From the NCBI GenBank assembly GCA_032622095.1, contig CP136063.1:89007980-89071979 (forward strand): DNA of 64,000 nt, in the 5' to 3' direction. The stretch's first letter is position 1. Each line of letters starts with the position of its first letter. Positions 33,697-45,774 of the stretch are shown one piece after another. This DNA is from Siphonodentalium dalli (Eukaryota > Mollusca > Scaphopoda > Gadilida > Siphonodentaliidae). The notes under the pieces were generated by a model. That model was not told where the DNA came from. It worked only from the letters and a program-made list of their open reading frames with translations, and did not search any database. The translations under genes were made by a program, and so were the position numbers.

Positions 33697-34384
33697 ACGA
33701 TAGAACCCAGCGAGATATTATTATTGAAAAGATAATCGATTATACATGTATTTATTGGTGATGACATAATTCACATATGGTAGGATATACAATATTTAAA
33801 GTGTTCATTTTTTTAATCCCAGTTGACAGAATCAGACATTTCTTCGGATGAATACGCACTGTCCAACAGATATGTGTACTCTTCCATAAGTTCAATTTCC
33901 AGGTCCCAACCCCCGAGCTGGTGTTGGTAACTGTGACATTCTGAACAGGTAAAAGATGATTGTGAGCTAGTACTTCAAAAATCGGCTTCTATGTCCCGAT
34001 ATGAACTTTCAGAAGACCAATTGTCTGATCCGCTCTCTGATCTGCTCTCTGATCCGCTGTCGTTATTCATTCCATAACGTAATGCCTCAGGCCAGTCGAA
34101 AATTGGTTGCTCGTCATCTTCATTATATTGAAATTTTTGAAATTTTTGAAATTTTTGAAAGTTTTTGAAATTTTTGAAAATTTTGAAGTTTTTGAAGTTT
34201 TTGAAGTTTTTGAAATTTTTGAAGTTTTTGAATTTTTTTAGACACGCCCATATCGAAAATATACTTACGCCCATTTTTATCAACGATTCTCAAATATATA
34301 GTACTATAGTACTAACATACTCAAAATACACTTATGCCCAATTTTACGATTGGATCCAAAGAGACCCATTATTTTCTGCTAAGC
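33697..34384 (-). repeat. Right terminal inverted repeat
   Basis: Complement of 29850-30594, about 57 bp shorter, mostly because it has fewer FKN-type units. The paired arms are very similar outside the repeat tract. AATAAA on the minus strand is at 33751-33756. Confidence 0.9.
33975..34283 (-). CDS. TIR-encoded low-complexity protein (FKN repeats, acidic tail), 102 aa
   Basis: A frame lying wholly in the right inverted repeat. Residues 17-50 are (FKN)n and (FQK)n repeats, followed by 'QYNEDDEQPIFDWPEALRYG' and a Ser/Asp/Glu-rich end 'SESSYRDIEADF'. After the TGA the same frame stays open to 33813 and contains 'CSECHSYQHQ'. An older longer protein may thus have been cut. Not recognised; it could be a repeat-driven frame with no product. 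Confidence 0.4.
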   Translation of the reverse strand: MIKMGVSIFSIWACLKKFKNFKNFKNFKNFKNFKIFKNFKNFQKFQKFQKFQYNEDDEQPIFDWPEALRYGMNNDSGSESRSESGSDNWSSESSYRDIEADF

Positions 34385-36868
34385 TGACAAGGAATGCTCT
34401 TTGTTGCTCATAACGGCAATATATTTTCAAGTTCCCCTTTATGGTCATCGGCACCTATCCAATGGTACTCCCCATGTCAATTTACACATTCATACCAATT
34501 TCCAGTGTCCAACCATTTTGGGTTTATGAATTATTATTTAATTTATTAGTGCCCCTTTAAGTCGTGTGAGGTCAACGGCATCTATCCCATGATACTCATC
34601 TGGTTAATTTATTCCTGTGACTCAATTTTCAGCGACCAGATTCCAACCATTTTAGGTATATAATTAATTATTCTTTTAAATTAATTAAATTATAAGTGCC
34701 AATTTAAATCATCTGATGTCAGCGGCACCTACACCACGACACTCCCCGGGTCAATTGACCCATGTGTACTAATTTTCAGCTTCGGGTGTAAAGAAAGTGT
34801 AAAAATCCATGTGTTCTGCTATATTTACCAGATGGAACCATGCATACACCACATACACGGACATGCCATAGGACACTGCTACAATATCTTCAATTCTCAA
34901 CATTGGTCTTGTCTTGCTATGTTCTTGTCTCGCTATTCTATTGTATGCACATGTCTAAAACCAAGTATTATAATCTCTCCAATGTTGGAGATATCCAAAC
35001 AAATAATAGGCAGACAGACAAACAAACAAAACAAAATTGAGCTTTATTATAGTATAGAGATCTCTCCATTGTTTAAAATTGACGAAAGTGCCTCCGATAT
35101 TTATGTTTGGATTATTCCATTTTTTTTAGGTTATAAGATTGTTATCTGAATCATTTAGTCGCTTAATTTTACACCATGCTGATAAAATATCTCTCAAGAA
35201 AGAATTAGTGAACTTTGGATGTGTAGCTTATGTCGTGATAAGGAAGAGTGTGTCTTTTAGAATATAGATATTGTTGTAGATGCAGTTGATGGCTTTGTGA
35301 CTAGCCGTCTTAGGTCAAAAAATATATACATGTACTTATGTATGAAAAAATAGTGGTCGGGGTGGGGTGGTGGTGTTATCATTTTTTTTCCATTTAATTT
35401 TTTCTTACATTAAATGTTTTCTTCGTCTCGAATTAACATAGATGTCCCTTTGTTGTGATGTAATTGACTATTTAAAGATACACAATTCAATTTAATCCAT
35501 AAATTACTATTTCTTCGGTTTCGGAGGGGGGTGAAAAATGGTTGAATTCAGTCGAGGAACCCACCCATCAGCTATCAGATTTTGATTTTGGGAATCTGTT
35601 ATTTTTCACCACCTGGAATGTTTGGCGGCTTGGTAAAATTTCCGATGATTTCTTCCAGAAATAGCACACACATGCGCAGACGCAGTTACGAGAGGTCAGA
35701 CAAGGTCACGGCTCCCTGTACGTCGGTGCATAAATGGTGATAGCAAATTAATTTAGAAATATAAGACATTGAAAGTATTGGCATAAGCAAGAATACGGTA
35801 TGTTGTGATAGCTGACGTGCGGTTCCATACATATACTTATTTACGAATCGGTAATCACTTTTTATTCATGCATGCAAATAGGCATGTTAAATGGCATCAT
35901 GTTGGCGGAAACACTATATGTTTACATTCGTGATAACACGTGTTGGGAATTCCAATTTTGAACTAGAAATCACCATATATGGAAGTTGTAAACCGCACTC
36001 GCTCATCGGACAAACTGCCAACAAAACCCCTTACTATTAGGACTTGTCCCGCAAATATGACATCGTGATTGGCATTGTTGTGAGTATTTATTGGTAATAA
36101 ACCAATTTGAACAACTAAATCGCTTTTGTGAAATTTCGTTGTTGTAACTGGATGATACGGGTACCATCGAATCAGATTATATATCTTTAAATGGTGGCTA
36201 CATAATATTCAAGATGGTACGCTTTATTTAACCCTTTGCTAATTGGATAATAGCTGAAACTGATAAGTATTTAATTGATTATCCGTTAAACATCCATACA
36301 AATGAATGAATGTGGATCCAGGGAGAAATCTCAGGGACATTGTTTTTGCCTCCCATCTGCTCATATTATCAGACCATCCCAGAAATGAAGAACAGACCAT
36401 TCCAATATGTAGCACGAGGATCAGCAAATAATTGTATCATCTTAAATGTTATGATCTACTTTATGTTGTACATGTATGTGTATACATGTACATTTAATAT
36501 TCACTTTCCACACACACCACTGTTTTCATCCAACTCCATATAACTGGAATGTTAGGGCTCATGTATTTTGCTCACCATTGGCCAATACGGATGGACATGT
36601 TGGTAAAATACATAACAAAAACATTTATAAAAAAAAAAAATATTTATATACAAATTCAGTAAAATGAAAACCGCCGGGGCCATTCGAAGAGGGGCGGGTG
36701 GGTTACCAGTAACACGCATTATTTTTGTTTTGCCTTATCCATGCATGCAATTTTCATGGCGCTATCAATTTTTTCGGCGTTTATCATATTCAAGCCTTTG
36801 TAATCAGGGTATATTTGTGATCGGCACATCATTGATTCCGTTTTATTCTGTCGCGTTTATAGAATACA
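34385..36868. other. Intergenic DNA with dispersed repeat units
   Basis: Two or three units of about 150 bp (34430-34770) share 'CCCCTTTA(AGT)' and 'CAATTTTCAG'. A family A MITE end lies at 35472-35600. The remainder is unremarkable, and no exon was recognised. Confidence 0.5.
35472..35640 (+). mobile_element. TTAA MITE family A, left-end fragment
   Basis: Begins TTAAAGATACACAATTCAA and contains 'TTACTATTTCTTCGG' and 'CAGTCGAGGAACCCA' in family order. The right half is missing. Confidence 0.65.
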
Positions 36869-39282
36869 CTAGCTGATGCGTCCCATCTTCGTCCGGGTGG
36901 ACCGAAACATGCCTATATGAACGTATATGAGGGAGGTCCGGTCGAGGATACGGTAGCACGTGGAATTGGACCCGCACATATCGTTCCCGGGATCAAAGTA
37001 GGCCTACATACTAAATTTGAGTCGGATCGGTCGCGCAGTTTTCGAGTCTATAACACACACATACACACACACATAGACACATTCAGACAGAAGTTCCAAA
37101 ATATATAATAGACTAGCAGGTTAGCCAGCCATTGGCGGCAATCGTCAGAAACATGACAATTTTTAATTTTTATAATTAATTTGTTTAATTAAAATTTGTT
37201 TTCAATGAGTTAATTGTGCCTTTTTAATTTTTTAATTTAATTTTTTGTTTTTCAATTTTACCTGATTTGACCTTGAATTGATCATTTTCAACGTCAAGGT
37301 CAGGTCGGGGTCACAATTTAACCCGTCCATGACACTTCCCGTAGGTAGCAAGTTTGAGCTCAATCGGTTCGAGTCTATAAAGGACACACACATATATATC
37401 ATTTGTGGGTACCCGTTTCAACGTGAAGATTACCTCGGGCGGAAAAACAAACCCGATGGAAATCTCCCCCGTTCCTAGGAAGCCCTAAGTACGTAAGAAT
37501 CACACAACACGCTCATGTCTGGATACAGTCACGCTCACGTGTGGACCCAGACATAAGAATCACATTACACACCTACGCTGACTGCGTGGGAGTGGAGAAC
37601 GGGTGCTCGGAGCTTCTCCAAAACGGCGCGACGACCATTCCCGTGTGGTTTTACCCTTAGATGGGGAGTTTGGTCTCGATCAGTGCAGCCGTTTTCGATT
37701 CTATAAAGTGCATACACACATATATACGTAAGTCTCAACATATATAGTAGACTAGCAGGTTAGCCCGCCACCGGCGGCATTCGTCCCATGGCTTTGTTTC
37801 AGAAACATGACATTTTTGAATATGAATTTAATGTTTTTTAAATTTAATATATTTTGTTTCTGAATTGTTTTTTTATTGTTAATTTTTTTGAATTTTAAAT
37901 TGTTTTAATTAAATTGTAAATTGTTTTAATAAATTTTTTTGTTTCTGGCGGAAAAATTTACCCGTAGAAATCCCCCTTCCTAGGAACGACAGACAACGCA
38001 TTCTTTGTTTCGTGAAATCTCTCTACGATAACATTGCATTGAATTTAAAACAAACGCTTCCCGTCGGGAAATCTGCGGCATTCGTCCCATGGCTTTGTTT
38101 CAGAAACATGACATTTTTGTAATTATTTTGTTTTTATTTATTTTTGTTTTTTATTTTTTAATATGAATTTAATGTTTTTTAAATTTAATTTTTTGTTTCT
38201 GGCGGAAAAATTTACCCGTAGAAATCCCCCCTTCATAGGAACGACAGACAACGCATTCTTTGTTTCGTGAAATCTCTCTACGATAACATTGCATTGAATT
38301 GAAATTAAATTTTAAATTGTTTTAATTAAATTTTTTGCTTCTGGCGGAAAAATTTACCCGTAGAAATCCCCCCTTCCTAGGAACGACAGACAACGCATTC
38401 TTTGTTTCGTGAAATCTCTCTACGATAACATTGCATTGAATTTAAAACAAACGCTTCCCGTCGGGAAATCTGTCTGCATAATATTTCGAGTCTGCCGTAC
38501 CCGTCGTAATGTCGTGAAATATCTCTGCATAATAGATAACATTGCATTGAATCTGCTGTTGGCATTCAGGGCTTCGGCCTTCGGGTCGTTGTTGTTGGCA
38601 TCACGGCTCCCCGAAAACTCTCACATTGCCGAAAACGTGTATTTAGTAATATCGTTGTTGTTGATATTTACGGCTTGGGGGCTATTTTCTTATTTAGCAA
38701 GTTTGAGCTCAATCGGTTCGAGTCTATAAAGGACACACTCATATATATGACACTTCCCGTGGGTAGCAAGTTTGAGCTCAATCGGCATTCCCTGGAATTT
38801 CCCGTAGATTGGCAGATTCCAGTAGTTTTATAACGGTATATCTGGGGAGAAATCTGATGCTATATTCGTGATTATCTGGGATGATTTCGGTATATAATTA
38901 TATACTGTAAAAACAAAGCGCGCCATCCGTGCTCGCAGGGTTGGTCAGAAACAAATGTTTTTTAAATTTAATGTATGTTCCGTATATCTCTCTGCAGATG
39001 CAAATAACGTTGAATGGCAAACAGACGCTCTTTATAGAGATGCGTCAAAAACAAACGCTCATTAAATAATCACTTGATTAACCCACGCCGTGCCTTTGCG
39101 ACGATTTGAGATTGGAGAACGGGTGCTCTGAGCTTCTCTAAACCGCGACCACGATCGTGTCGGTGGAATTTGACACTTACATAGGAAGTTTGAGCTCAAT
39201 CTGTACACGCGTTTTGGATTCTATGAAGTACACACACACACACACACACACATATACGAAGTCTCAAAATATATAGTATAGA
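36869..39282 (-). mobile_element. Three Helitron-like elements, head to tail, minus strand
   Basis: Read on the minus strand, each unit starts TCTATTATATATTTTGG or similar and ends with a GC hairpin and CTAG. The units are 36869-37112, 37113-37751 and 37752-39282. At both internal junctions CTAG is followed directly by TCTA. The terminal hairpins are CCCGGACGAAGATGGG (weak), GCCAATGGC and CCGCCGGTGGCGG. The interior has AT-rich filler, a repeated 'GGCGGAAAAATTTACCCGTA' block (three copies, 37947-38360) and no Rep/helicase gene, so these are non-autonomous. Confidence 0.65.
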
Positions 39283-39669
39283 ATATGAAGTTGGGTAGCC
39301 AGAAGTTCAGCGTTTTGAAAAACTGAGTCGGGGCTTGGCAGAGTAAAAAATAGGTGAGTCAGTTTCGCCAAAAGTGAGGGACTTGATCAATGTTATTCGC
39401 CCTATCAGTGTTATAGTAATGTTAAATGTATCTCCAATGCAAGTCTTTGAGGTTCTATCGATGTTTTCGAGTTTGTTAATATAGTATATTTTCATGTTTG
39501 AGAGAATCGTGTAAAAATATATTTCAAGGAAATTAAAATTGTCTACCAAAGGTAATTAACCATAGGAGATATGGCACAGTAGCATGTTATATTTACGTCT
39601 GCGAAACATGCCGAGCGTTGCTCTTTAACATGCGTGGGACTATACAACACACAAGGCGCCTATATTTAG

Positions 39670-39912
39670 ATTTAGAAGCAAATTTAATTTTTGAGAGTGT
39701 ATATTCTTTGGGATTGGGTGGGATTCGAACTCCGGCCCGTGACGGCGAGCGCGCCTTACAACTCAAAGTCCGACGTCGCTTCGGTGGCCGTGTGGTATTG
39801 ACGTCGGACTTTGAGTCGCAAGGCGCGCTCGCCGTCACGAGCCGGGGTTCGAATCCCACCCAATCCCAAAAAAATTGCACTGTCTCAAAAATTTAATTTG
39901 CTTCTAAAGGTA
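39670..39912. repeat. Foldback of two inverted tRNA-like segments
   Basis: Arms of about 105 bp face each other across a spacer of about 20 bp (GCTTCGGTGGCCGTGTGG). Each arm carries a tRNA T-arm/B-box motif, GGTTCGAATCCCACC on the + strand near 39845 and its complement near 39718, plus a GC-rich stem 'GGCGCGCTCGCCGTCACGAG'. The outer parts share 'TTAGAAGCAAATTTAATTTT'. The + strand segment 39783-39868 has an A-box-like GTGGCCGTGTGG. It is probably tRNA-derived (SINE-like), not a functional tRNA. Confidence 0.7.
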
Positions 39913-40017
39913 ATTAAGACCTGCAAATAATGTCTTGTTGAATCTGTTGATGATAGTTGTTTTACAGACTGTTATGTTATATACAGCATGAACCCACTTA
40001 AGAGGCTTTGGGTCCCT

Positions 40018-40281
40018 TTAACCCTATCATGACGGGAGCTACGCTGGTGCAGCATTAAAGATCAGTCGTCAGTGTATTTTTTTATATATGTGAGTCTCCC
40101 ATAGGAAGCCTTGCATGTATAAGAGAATGTCGTGGCTTACATGGTCAACGTAAATATTGTTAGGCCAAAGCACCACCATATATGCGAGGCTCCCTATGGG
40201 GGACTCGCATGTATAAGAGAATGCTTTGCTACAGGGATTCTTTCTCAAAAGTTCAGGAAGATCGAGTCATGGAAGGGTTAA
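40018..40281. mobile_element. TTAA MITE family D, full copy
   Basis: Ends TTAACCCTATCATGACGGGA and complement with TTAA at 40278-40281. The interior has inverted 'TATATGCGAGGCTCCCTATG' type arms. 264 bp, with no coding content. Confidence 0.8.
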
Positions 40282-43200
40282 TTGTCACCGCGATCCGCAT
40301 GCAGTATATACGGGGATTGAAACAATCGCCTTTACAAGATATTTATATGACAGAGTCGTACATCTCTAATTGCACCAGTTAGCATTGTTGGAATCCAACG
40401 GATATTGTTTCCAGTCGGTCGGAGCTATTATATTGATTAAAAGAGCCATTGTCATTATATCTATAGGACAGCCTATTAAGACAGCAAGTCGCATGACAGA
40501 GCAACGAGATGAGTTCTGGGCTGACTTCGCACACATATGTATAAGTCACATAAAGTACCTACATTAGGGCATCTATTACTTAAAGGGAGAATGTACGCCA
40601 ATTTCAAGAAATTCTTTATCTATAAAACGATCTAATATCGATAATATATAGAAACATTTGAACGTTCAACGAAATTTTGCCGTTTGTCAAATATCTGACA
40701 CAAAAAAGCCACTTGAATTTAGAGTTATCCATCTTCATCCGCAATTTGAGCCGAAATCGCCCTCGTCGACTGTTTACTGGGCCACCAAAAATTGTCAGTG
40801 GTGACAAATTATATATTTCAAAAATCGATATCTGATCACTCTGAGCTTTGATGGGTGTGTTCCTCGACTCTAATCAAATATGTTTTACCCCCGAAGCGAA
40901 GGAAATAGTAATTTGATAAGCGTTAATTCGGATTATGCATCTTTAAAATATAGGCATATTTTGTTCTTATACCAATCATAAACATCGCGTAAATAGTATG
41001 TTTTTGTCAAGTTCCTACGCTGTGCTGTGCATAAACAAGCGTCAAATTTTGTTACAGTACAGCACGTTAAGGGTACGCGATAAGCAAAACACTCAACACC
41101 GGGGAGACCACTGAGTAAACATTCGTTAAAACTGCCACCAAGTTGTTTACAACATACCGGTATAGCGCTCGCTAATCCTCTCCACTCAAGATTTCTGTGG
41201 ATCACCGTGAATCGCTCTCCTAAAAAAAATTTATCGACGGTGTTTAGTGTTTTGCTTATCGCTCACTCTTTATGTGTTGTATATAAATAAACACTCAGCT
41301 AACACAAATGTGTTTTGTGGATAATATGGAATTCATACTGTCATTATACTATACTATCAGTATATTCTTTAGGAAATTTTCATCATTTTGAAACTAATTT
41401 CTAATTTAATACCTATAACGGTTGGACGTAATAAATTATGAGATTGTAAAGAGAAATTGTGTCCAGGTGAGTGACTAGATAGTTTCTATTGGAGGTGTAT
41501 GTCCATCTTAGAATTTAAAGTCCGGGGAAATTCCATTTGCACCCTCTCCCCACACTTGGGTTAAAATTACAAACTGGTGGTGCAACCTTTCCAACAGTTG
41601 GAAAATTCTAACATAATCTCCCCTTCCTAAGGTTGGACATTTTCCAAATGATTTACCGAAAATAGTAAAATGTGTAAAAAAATATTTTTGGTTTAAAAAC
41701 AACAGATTTCACACTACAATTATATAGGTTGGAAAATCAAACTATCAGAATATATATTACAAGGGGACATAGATATGTACGCAGCTGGAACATCGAAGTT
41801 AGACTTCTCTACTGAATGAAGACCCTCTATAGCTACACCACTGTTAAAGATGTTCTATCTCTTTCCGGTAGCGCTTCCAACAACAATAACAACAACAACA
41901 AAATGATATGAAAATCCTTTTTTTCCAGTCACGTTTTATTCATTTTCTTATAACTAAAATACACAAGATAAATATATGGTGTATGGCCAAGTTTCACATA
42001 AAATGTTTTAAAATAAAGCTTTCAAATAATATGTGATAATGTTCTAAAAATAGCTACTTTTTCTGTCCCAGTTCACCGAAATTAATTGGAGGACAAAATA
42101 TTTCCTAGTGACAGAAGCTCCTTTAATTTGGACTCTCGATTTGACTCAAACTAATTATATTGTTCCCCGAATCTATATAGAAACTTCAGGGAATAGATAT
42201 ATTATCATTAAAGCATTGAGTGGTGCAGCTAGGCGTACACTATACAGATTCGCACTTTTTTTCAATAGATTCTTGGGCGCGCGTTGTGCCTGCAATGGGC
42301 CTAAGTTGATCGACATCCCACCGCTAATTACAGCTATCACACTCTGCCTGCTGAGAAATCTTTACAAAATAATGATTGACTGTCGGCTCAGTAAAGGCAC
42401 CGTGATTCAAAGAATGAATAGAAAGTTGCACCAAGTATCGGGCCGCCATGGCATGTGTACACACCTTTGTTGCTGTAATTGTGAATGGCGAATAAGTCAC
42501 CTTTAGGCCAGGAAATGTTGCGTGCATGGCGGTCGTTCATTTTAAAGTTGTCAGTGATGAGATTGATCGGGACACCGATCATGGATAAATTGTGATATTG
42601 TATTCCGGGTTATTCTGTTACCCGGGTAAATTCACGAGGAGTTTATTTAATTTTTGGAAATGGGAACGGAAAACAAAAGAACGCGGATTATATATGTGAA
42701 GTTGGGTACGTATTGTTTTAAAAGAACGTTACAATTACGTATCAGTGTAGATGCATGTATCAACGTTTACAATATCCCAAAAATAAGTATAAAACAACAA
42801 ACAAGCTAAAATTAAAAACACCTTTTTGGCTTTAAACTGCAGAAAAACGGATGAAAACTAATTGTCATATACAGTAACAAAATAGTTGTTGCGTCCATCT
42901 AAAACATGGAAACTATATTTTGAACCAAATGGATAGAAAATTGAATATCATATAAGATTTGTGTCTTCAAGTTTCAGGTGGCATTCTCGCTCCAAACGCT
43001 TTTATTTATACACTATATAGAAACTTAAAGATATATTCAGTTTTCAGACATCCAGTTACAACAACAACATGCAAATTTGTTTTAAATTAACATCATGTTG
43101 AATACAAAAATAACATATATAAATACCAAAGAATATCAGGTAGTTATTGAAAATTTTACAAAATAATTATTGGAACGATATGAATTAAATTTACATAAAA

Positions 43201-43672
43201 CTCAATAGTGAACAAAATATAGCTCTCTCTTGTGGCATTGTTTGTTCAATCGTGCTATTTTACGCACTGGAATCCAAATAAAAAGTAATATAGGCTTTGT
43301 AAAAACTTGCATAGAACCCTGAATACATCTTTTAGAAGCAAAATATAGATTCCATAAAAATGGCATAAATATTCTGTAAATATGGACATAAACTTCCCCG
43401 CATAGTATATGGCTTACGTGGTGTCTAGTTTATGCGAATCAACCGTTCTTATACTGTAATTCAGCCTTTGTCTCTCACGAATTAATGGTGTCCCAGTATA
43501 TATAGCTATATAGTCAAATTTGAGGATTCTTATAATTTTTTTATCAACTTTAGTTGTTCAAAGTGATATAAGGCACTCGCAATAGGTAAATTTGAAAGAT
43601 CATAAAAGTTTGTTCGACCGTCGTCAATAAGAACATGGAAAAAGAGGTAGAAATTGTTTTTATTTATATTAG
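40282..43672. other. Intergenic DNA, no gene recognised
   Basis: A family A MITE right end lies at 40800-40946. A dispersed 'CCAACAGTTGGAAAATTCTA' repeat occurs near 41590. A 132-codon frame at 42108-42506 is not recognisable and overlaps frames on the other strand. Confidence 0.45.
40800..40946. mobile_element. TTAA MITE family A, right-end fragment
   Basis: Matches the right third of family A ('AAAAATCGATATCTGATC', 'GAGCTTTGATGGGTGTGTTC') up to TTAA at 40943-40946. Confidence 0.65.
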
Positions 43673-44147
43673 TTAAACGCCCACTTAATTTTCGAACCCC
43701 CAGATTACATTATATAAAATATAAGCCATATTATATACCACTTGAAAGAGGAAGCTCCAAACATTGTATTATCAACTTATCCGGTGTAATAAACTGTGGA
43801 CATGTTGATTTTGTTGAGTTGCCAACGCGTTTTTTTATCTAGATTGCAGTAAAAAGCAGTCTTATTTTCAATACAGGAGGACTAATTCTTTATATTAAAG
43901 ATAGAGTTCTTCCCCTTCCATTGAAAAAGTTGGAATTATGTTGCATTCTGGGATCCAAAAGGGGAAAGTCATTCTATGATTTCAGCAGTTTTCTATTTCT
44001 CTGTGGGCATCTTCTGTGACACAGATGTTTCAAATAGCGATGAATTATCGTATTTTAATGATATTTTATGGCATAGATTATTATTAAAACCGTATATCAA
44101 GTCACTATAAAAACAATAATCGGCGACTCGAAAATTAAGTGGGCGCA
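43673..44147 (-). mobile_element. TTAA MITE family B, inverted copy
   Basis: Runs as the complement of the 18532 copy, from TTAAACGCCCACTTAATTTT to 'CGAAAATTAAGTGGGCGCAT'. The right TTAA has decayed. Confidence 0.85.
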
Positions 44148-45005
44148 TCAGTGACGAGACGTCGCGTTTTAGAGCCTTTGTTGTGTAAATACTATACTGT
44201 TACACTAAGTTACATGCAGTGGAATTACCGATAAAAAGTCCAATTATCCATAGTCCAATAAGATACAAAACTTTAATCAAAACTCGACGGTAAACATTGG
44301 AAAAGGTCAACGCGTTGAAAAATATCCCGAGAATCATATTCAGACTTAAATATTTGAACACGATTTAGCGATGTTTGTTGACAAATCACTGTAACAGTTT
44401 TGTTTACATAGCAATTGTTTCAACATGCGAAATTTCGTTATTGGAGGAACTATCAATAATTAATATGAATGAACAAAGTTTATTTGTTTATCCATGTTCT
44501 CTCTGTGCGTGGCGGTGTCGTTGTTGTAGACGTTTATATCTTTTAGATGCCATGCTTGAACAAGTGCAGCAAGTCGATTTAAAGTGACAGGTCCAGTTTT
44601 AATGTCAGATATTGATCAAAATTAGAATACTGAGTCCCATGGAAGCTTATTGGCAATATAATCCAAATATAGGGTCAACTCTGTATGTCATAAGGCGATT
44701 GATTATGTGACAAAAGGACCATTTTGTTCATATATCAATACTCCCTGTGATCGGGTCTCGTTAAGAGAAATTGCTATAGTATACTATAATAAGTTAATTC
44801 TACCCAATTAGTTACGATAATAATGGACCACAGAACGGAAATTGATGTGATGTCCCCCACATGCATGAACAGGTCTGAAGTAATCGGTTTTACAGTGAAA
44901 CAAAATGGCGTCGACATTATGGAAGGAACCATTCATCTACATGGACAGATTTAGAACAACTTTAAGTTCGGGCGTCAAGCATCAACAAACTACAACATTC
45001 AACAA
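44148..45005. other. Intergenic stretch, no feature recognised
   Basis: Ordinary AT-rich sequence. The frame at 44375-44587 has a Cys-rich end but no match I know. Confidence 0.4.
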
Positions 45006-45774
45006 TTAACCCTTTCATGACTGGAGCACCAGCGTTATAGATTATGTGTCAGTGCATTCTCTTATATATGCGAGTCCCCCATGCATAAGGATCGGCTTCG
45101 CATATATAAAAGAGAATGCAATGTCTTATAAAAAAAACATAAGTGTAGAAAATTTACACAAAAGAGTAGAATGTCTACTGTTTAATTGCTTAAAGTTGAT
45201 CCAATCCATTAACCCTTTACCCAACAAACCGGCCAAAACCGGCCAAATAAAGCTTCAACAGCCTAAAATATCTTCGGTCTGTCTCAATAAAACCATACAA
45301 ATATGGATATCATTGGAACCGGCTCATTGACCACATTGTGATGGTTACAGTTATGCCCTGTGCCAATGCATTCTCTTATATATGCGAGTCGACCATAGGT
45401 CGCCTCGCATATATAAGAGAATGCATTGGCCTAAAAAAAATCTTTTTTTAACACTTTATACCATTTTTTCTTACATTCTTTAACAATTTTATAATTTTTA
45501 ATATGTTAAGCCAATGCATTCTCTTATATATGCGAGGCGACCTATGGTCGACTCGCATATATAAGAGAATGCATTGGCACATGGCCGTTCTGTTGGGTAA
45601 ATGGTTAAAGAGTAGAAACGTAGAAGTACAAGGTCAAGGTAAATATTGTTAGGCCAATGTATTCTCGTATGTATGCGAGGCTCCCTACTATATGGGAGAC
45701 TCGCATTTATGAGAGAATGCATTGGCACATGGTTTTCGCAAAATTTCAAGAAGCTCCAGTCATGGAAGAGTTAT
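45006..45774. mobile_element. TTAA MITE family D, copy interrupted by another MITE
   Basis: Outer ends are TTAACCCTTTCATGACTGGA and its complement near 45753-45774. The interior is interrupted by a different TTAA element at 45209-45608. The D halves together match the uninterrupted copy at 40018. Confidence 0.8.
45209..45608. mobile_element. Nested TTAA MITE family E
   Basis: Ends TTAACCCTTTACCCAACA and its complement TGTTGGGTAAATGGTTAA. It contains two inverted hairpins built on 'CCAATGCATTCTCTTATATA' (45362-45430 and 45513-45580). These same hairpins resemble the family D interior, so the two families share sequence. Confidence 0.8.

Larger units (their letters stand above)
29850..34384. 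mobile_element. 4.5-kb long-TIR element encoding a zinc-finger/packaging ATPase
   Basis: Inverted repeats at 29850-30594 and 33697-34384 enclose a gene for an A32/FtsK-type packaging ATPase. Polintons and adintoviruses carry such an ATPase, but also a polymerase, an integrase, a protease and capsid genes over 10-20 kb, none of which I see here. The element therefore looks like a derived or satellite form mobilised in trans. The arms differ mainly in the number of FKN-type repeats. I could not identify a target duplication at its edges. Confidence 0.8.

Noticed and set aside
39783-39868. Functional tRNA gene
   Set aside because: The T-arm is good, but I could not fold a full cloverleaf with a normal anticodon loop and acceptor stem, and the segment is half of a palindrome.
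42108-42506. 132-codon frame as a gene
   Set aside because: No recognisable family, no splice context, and overlapping frames on the other strand.
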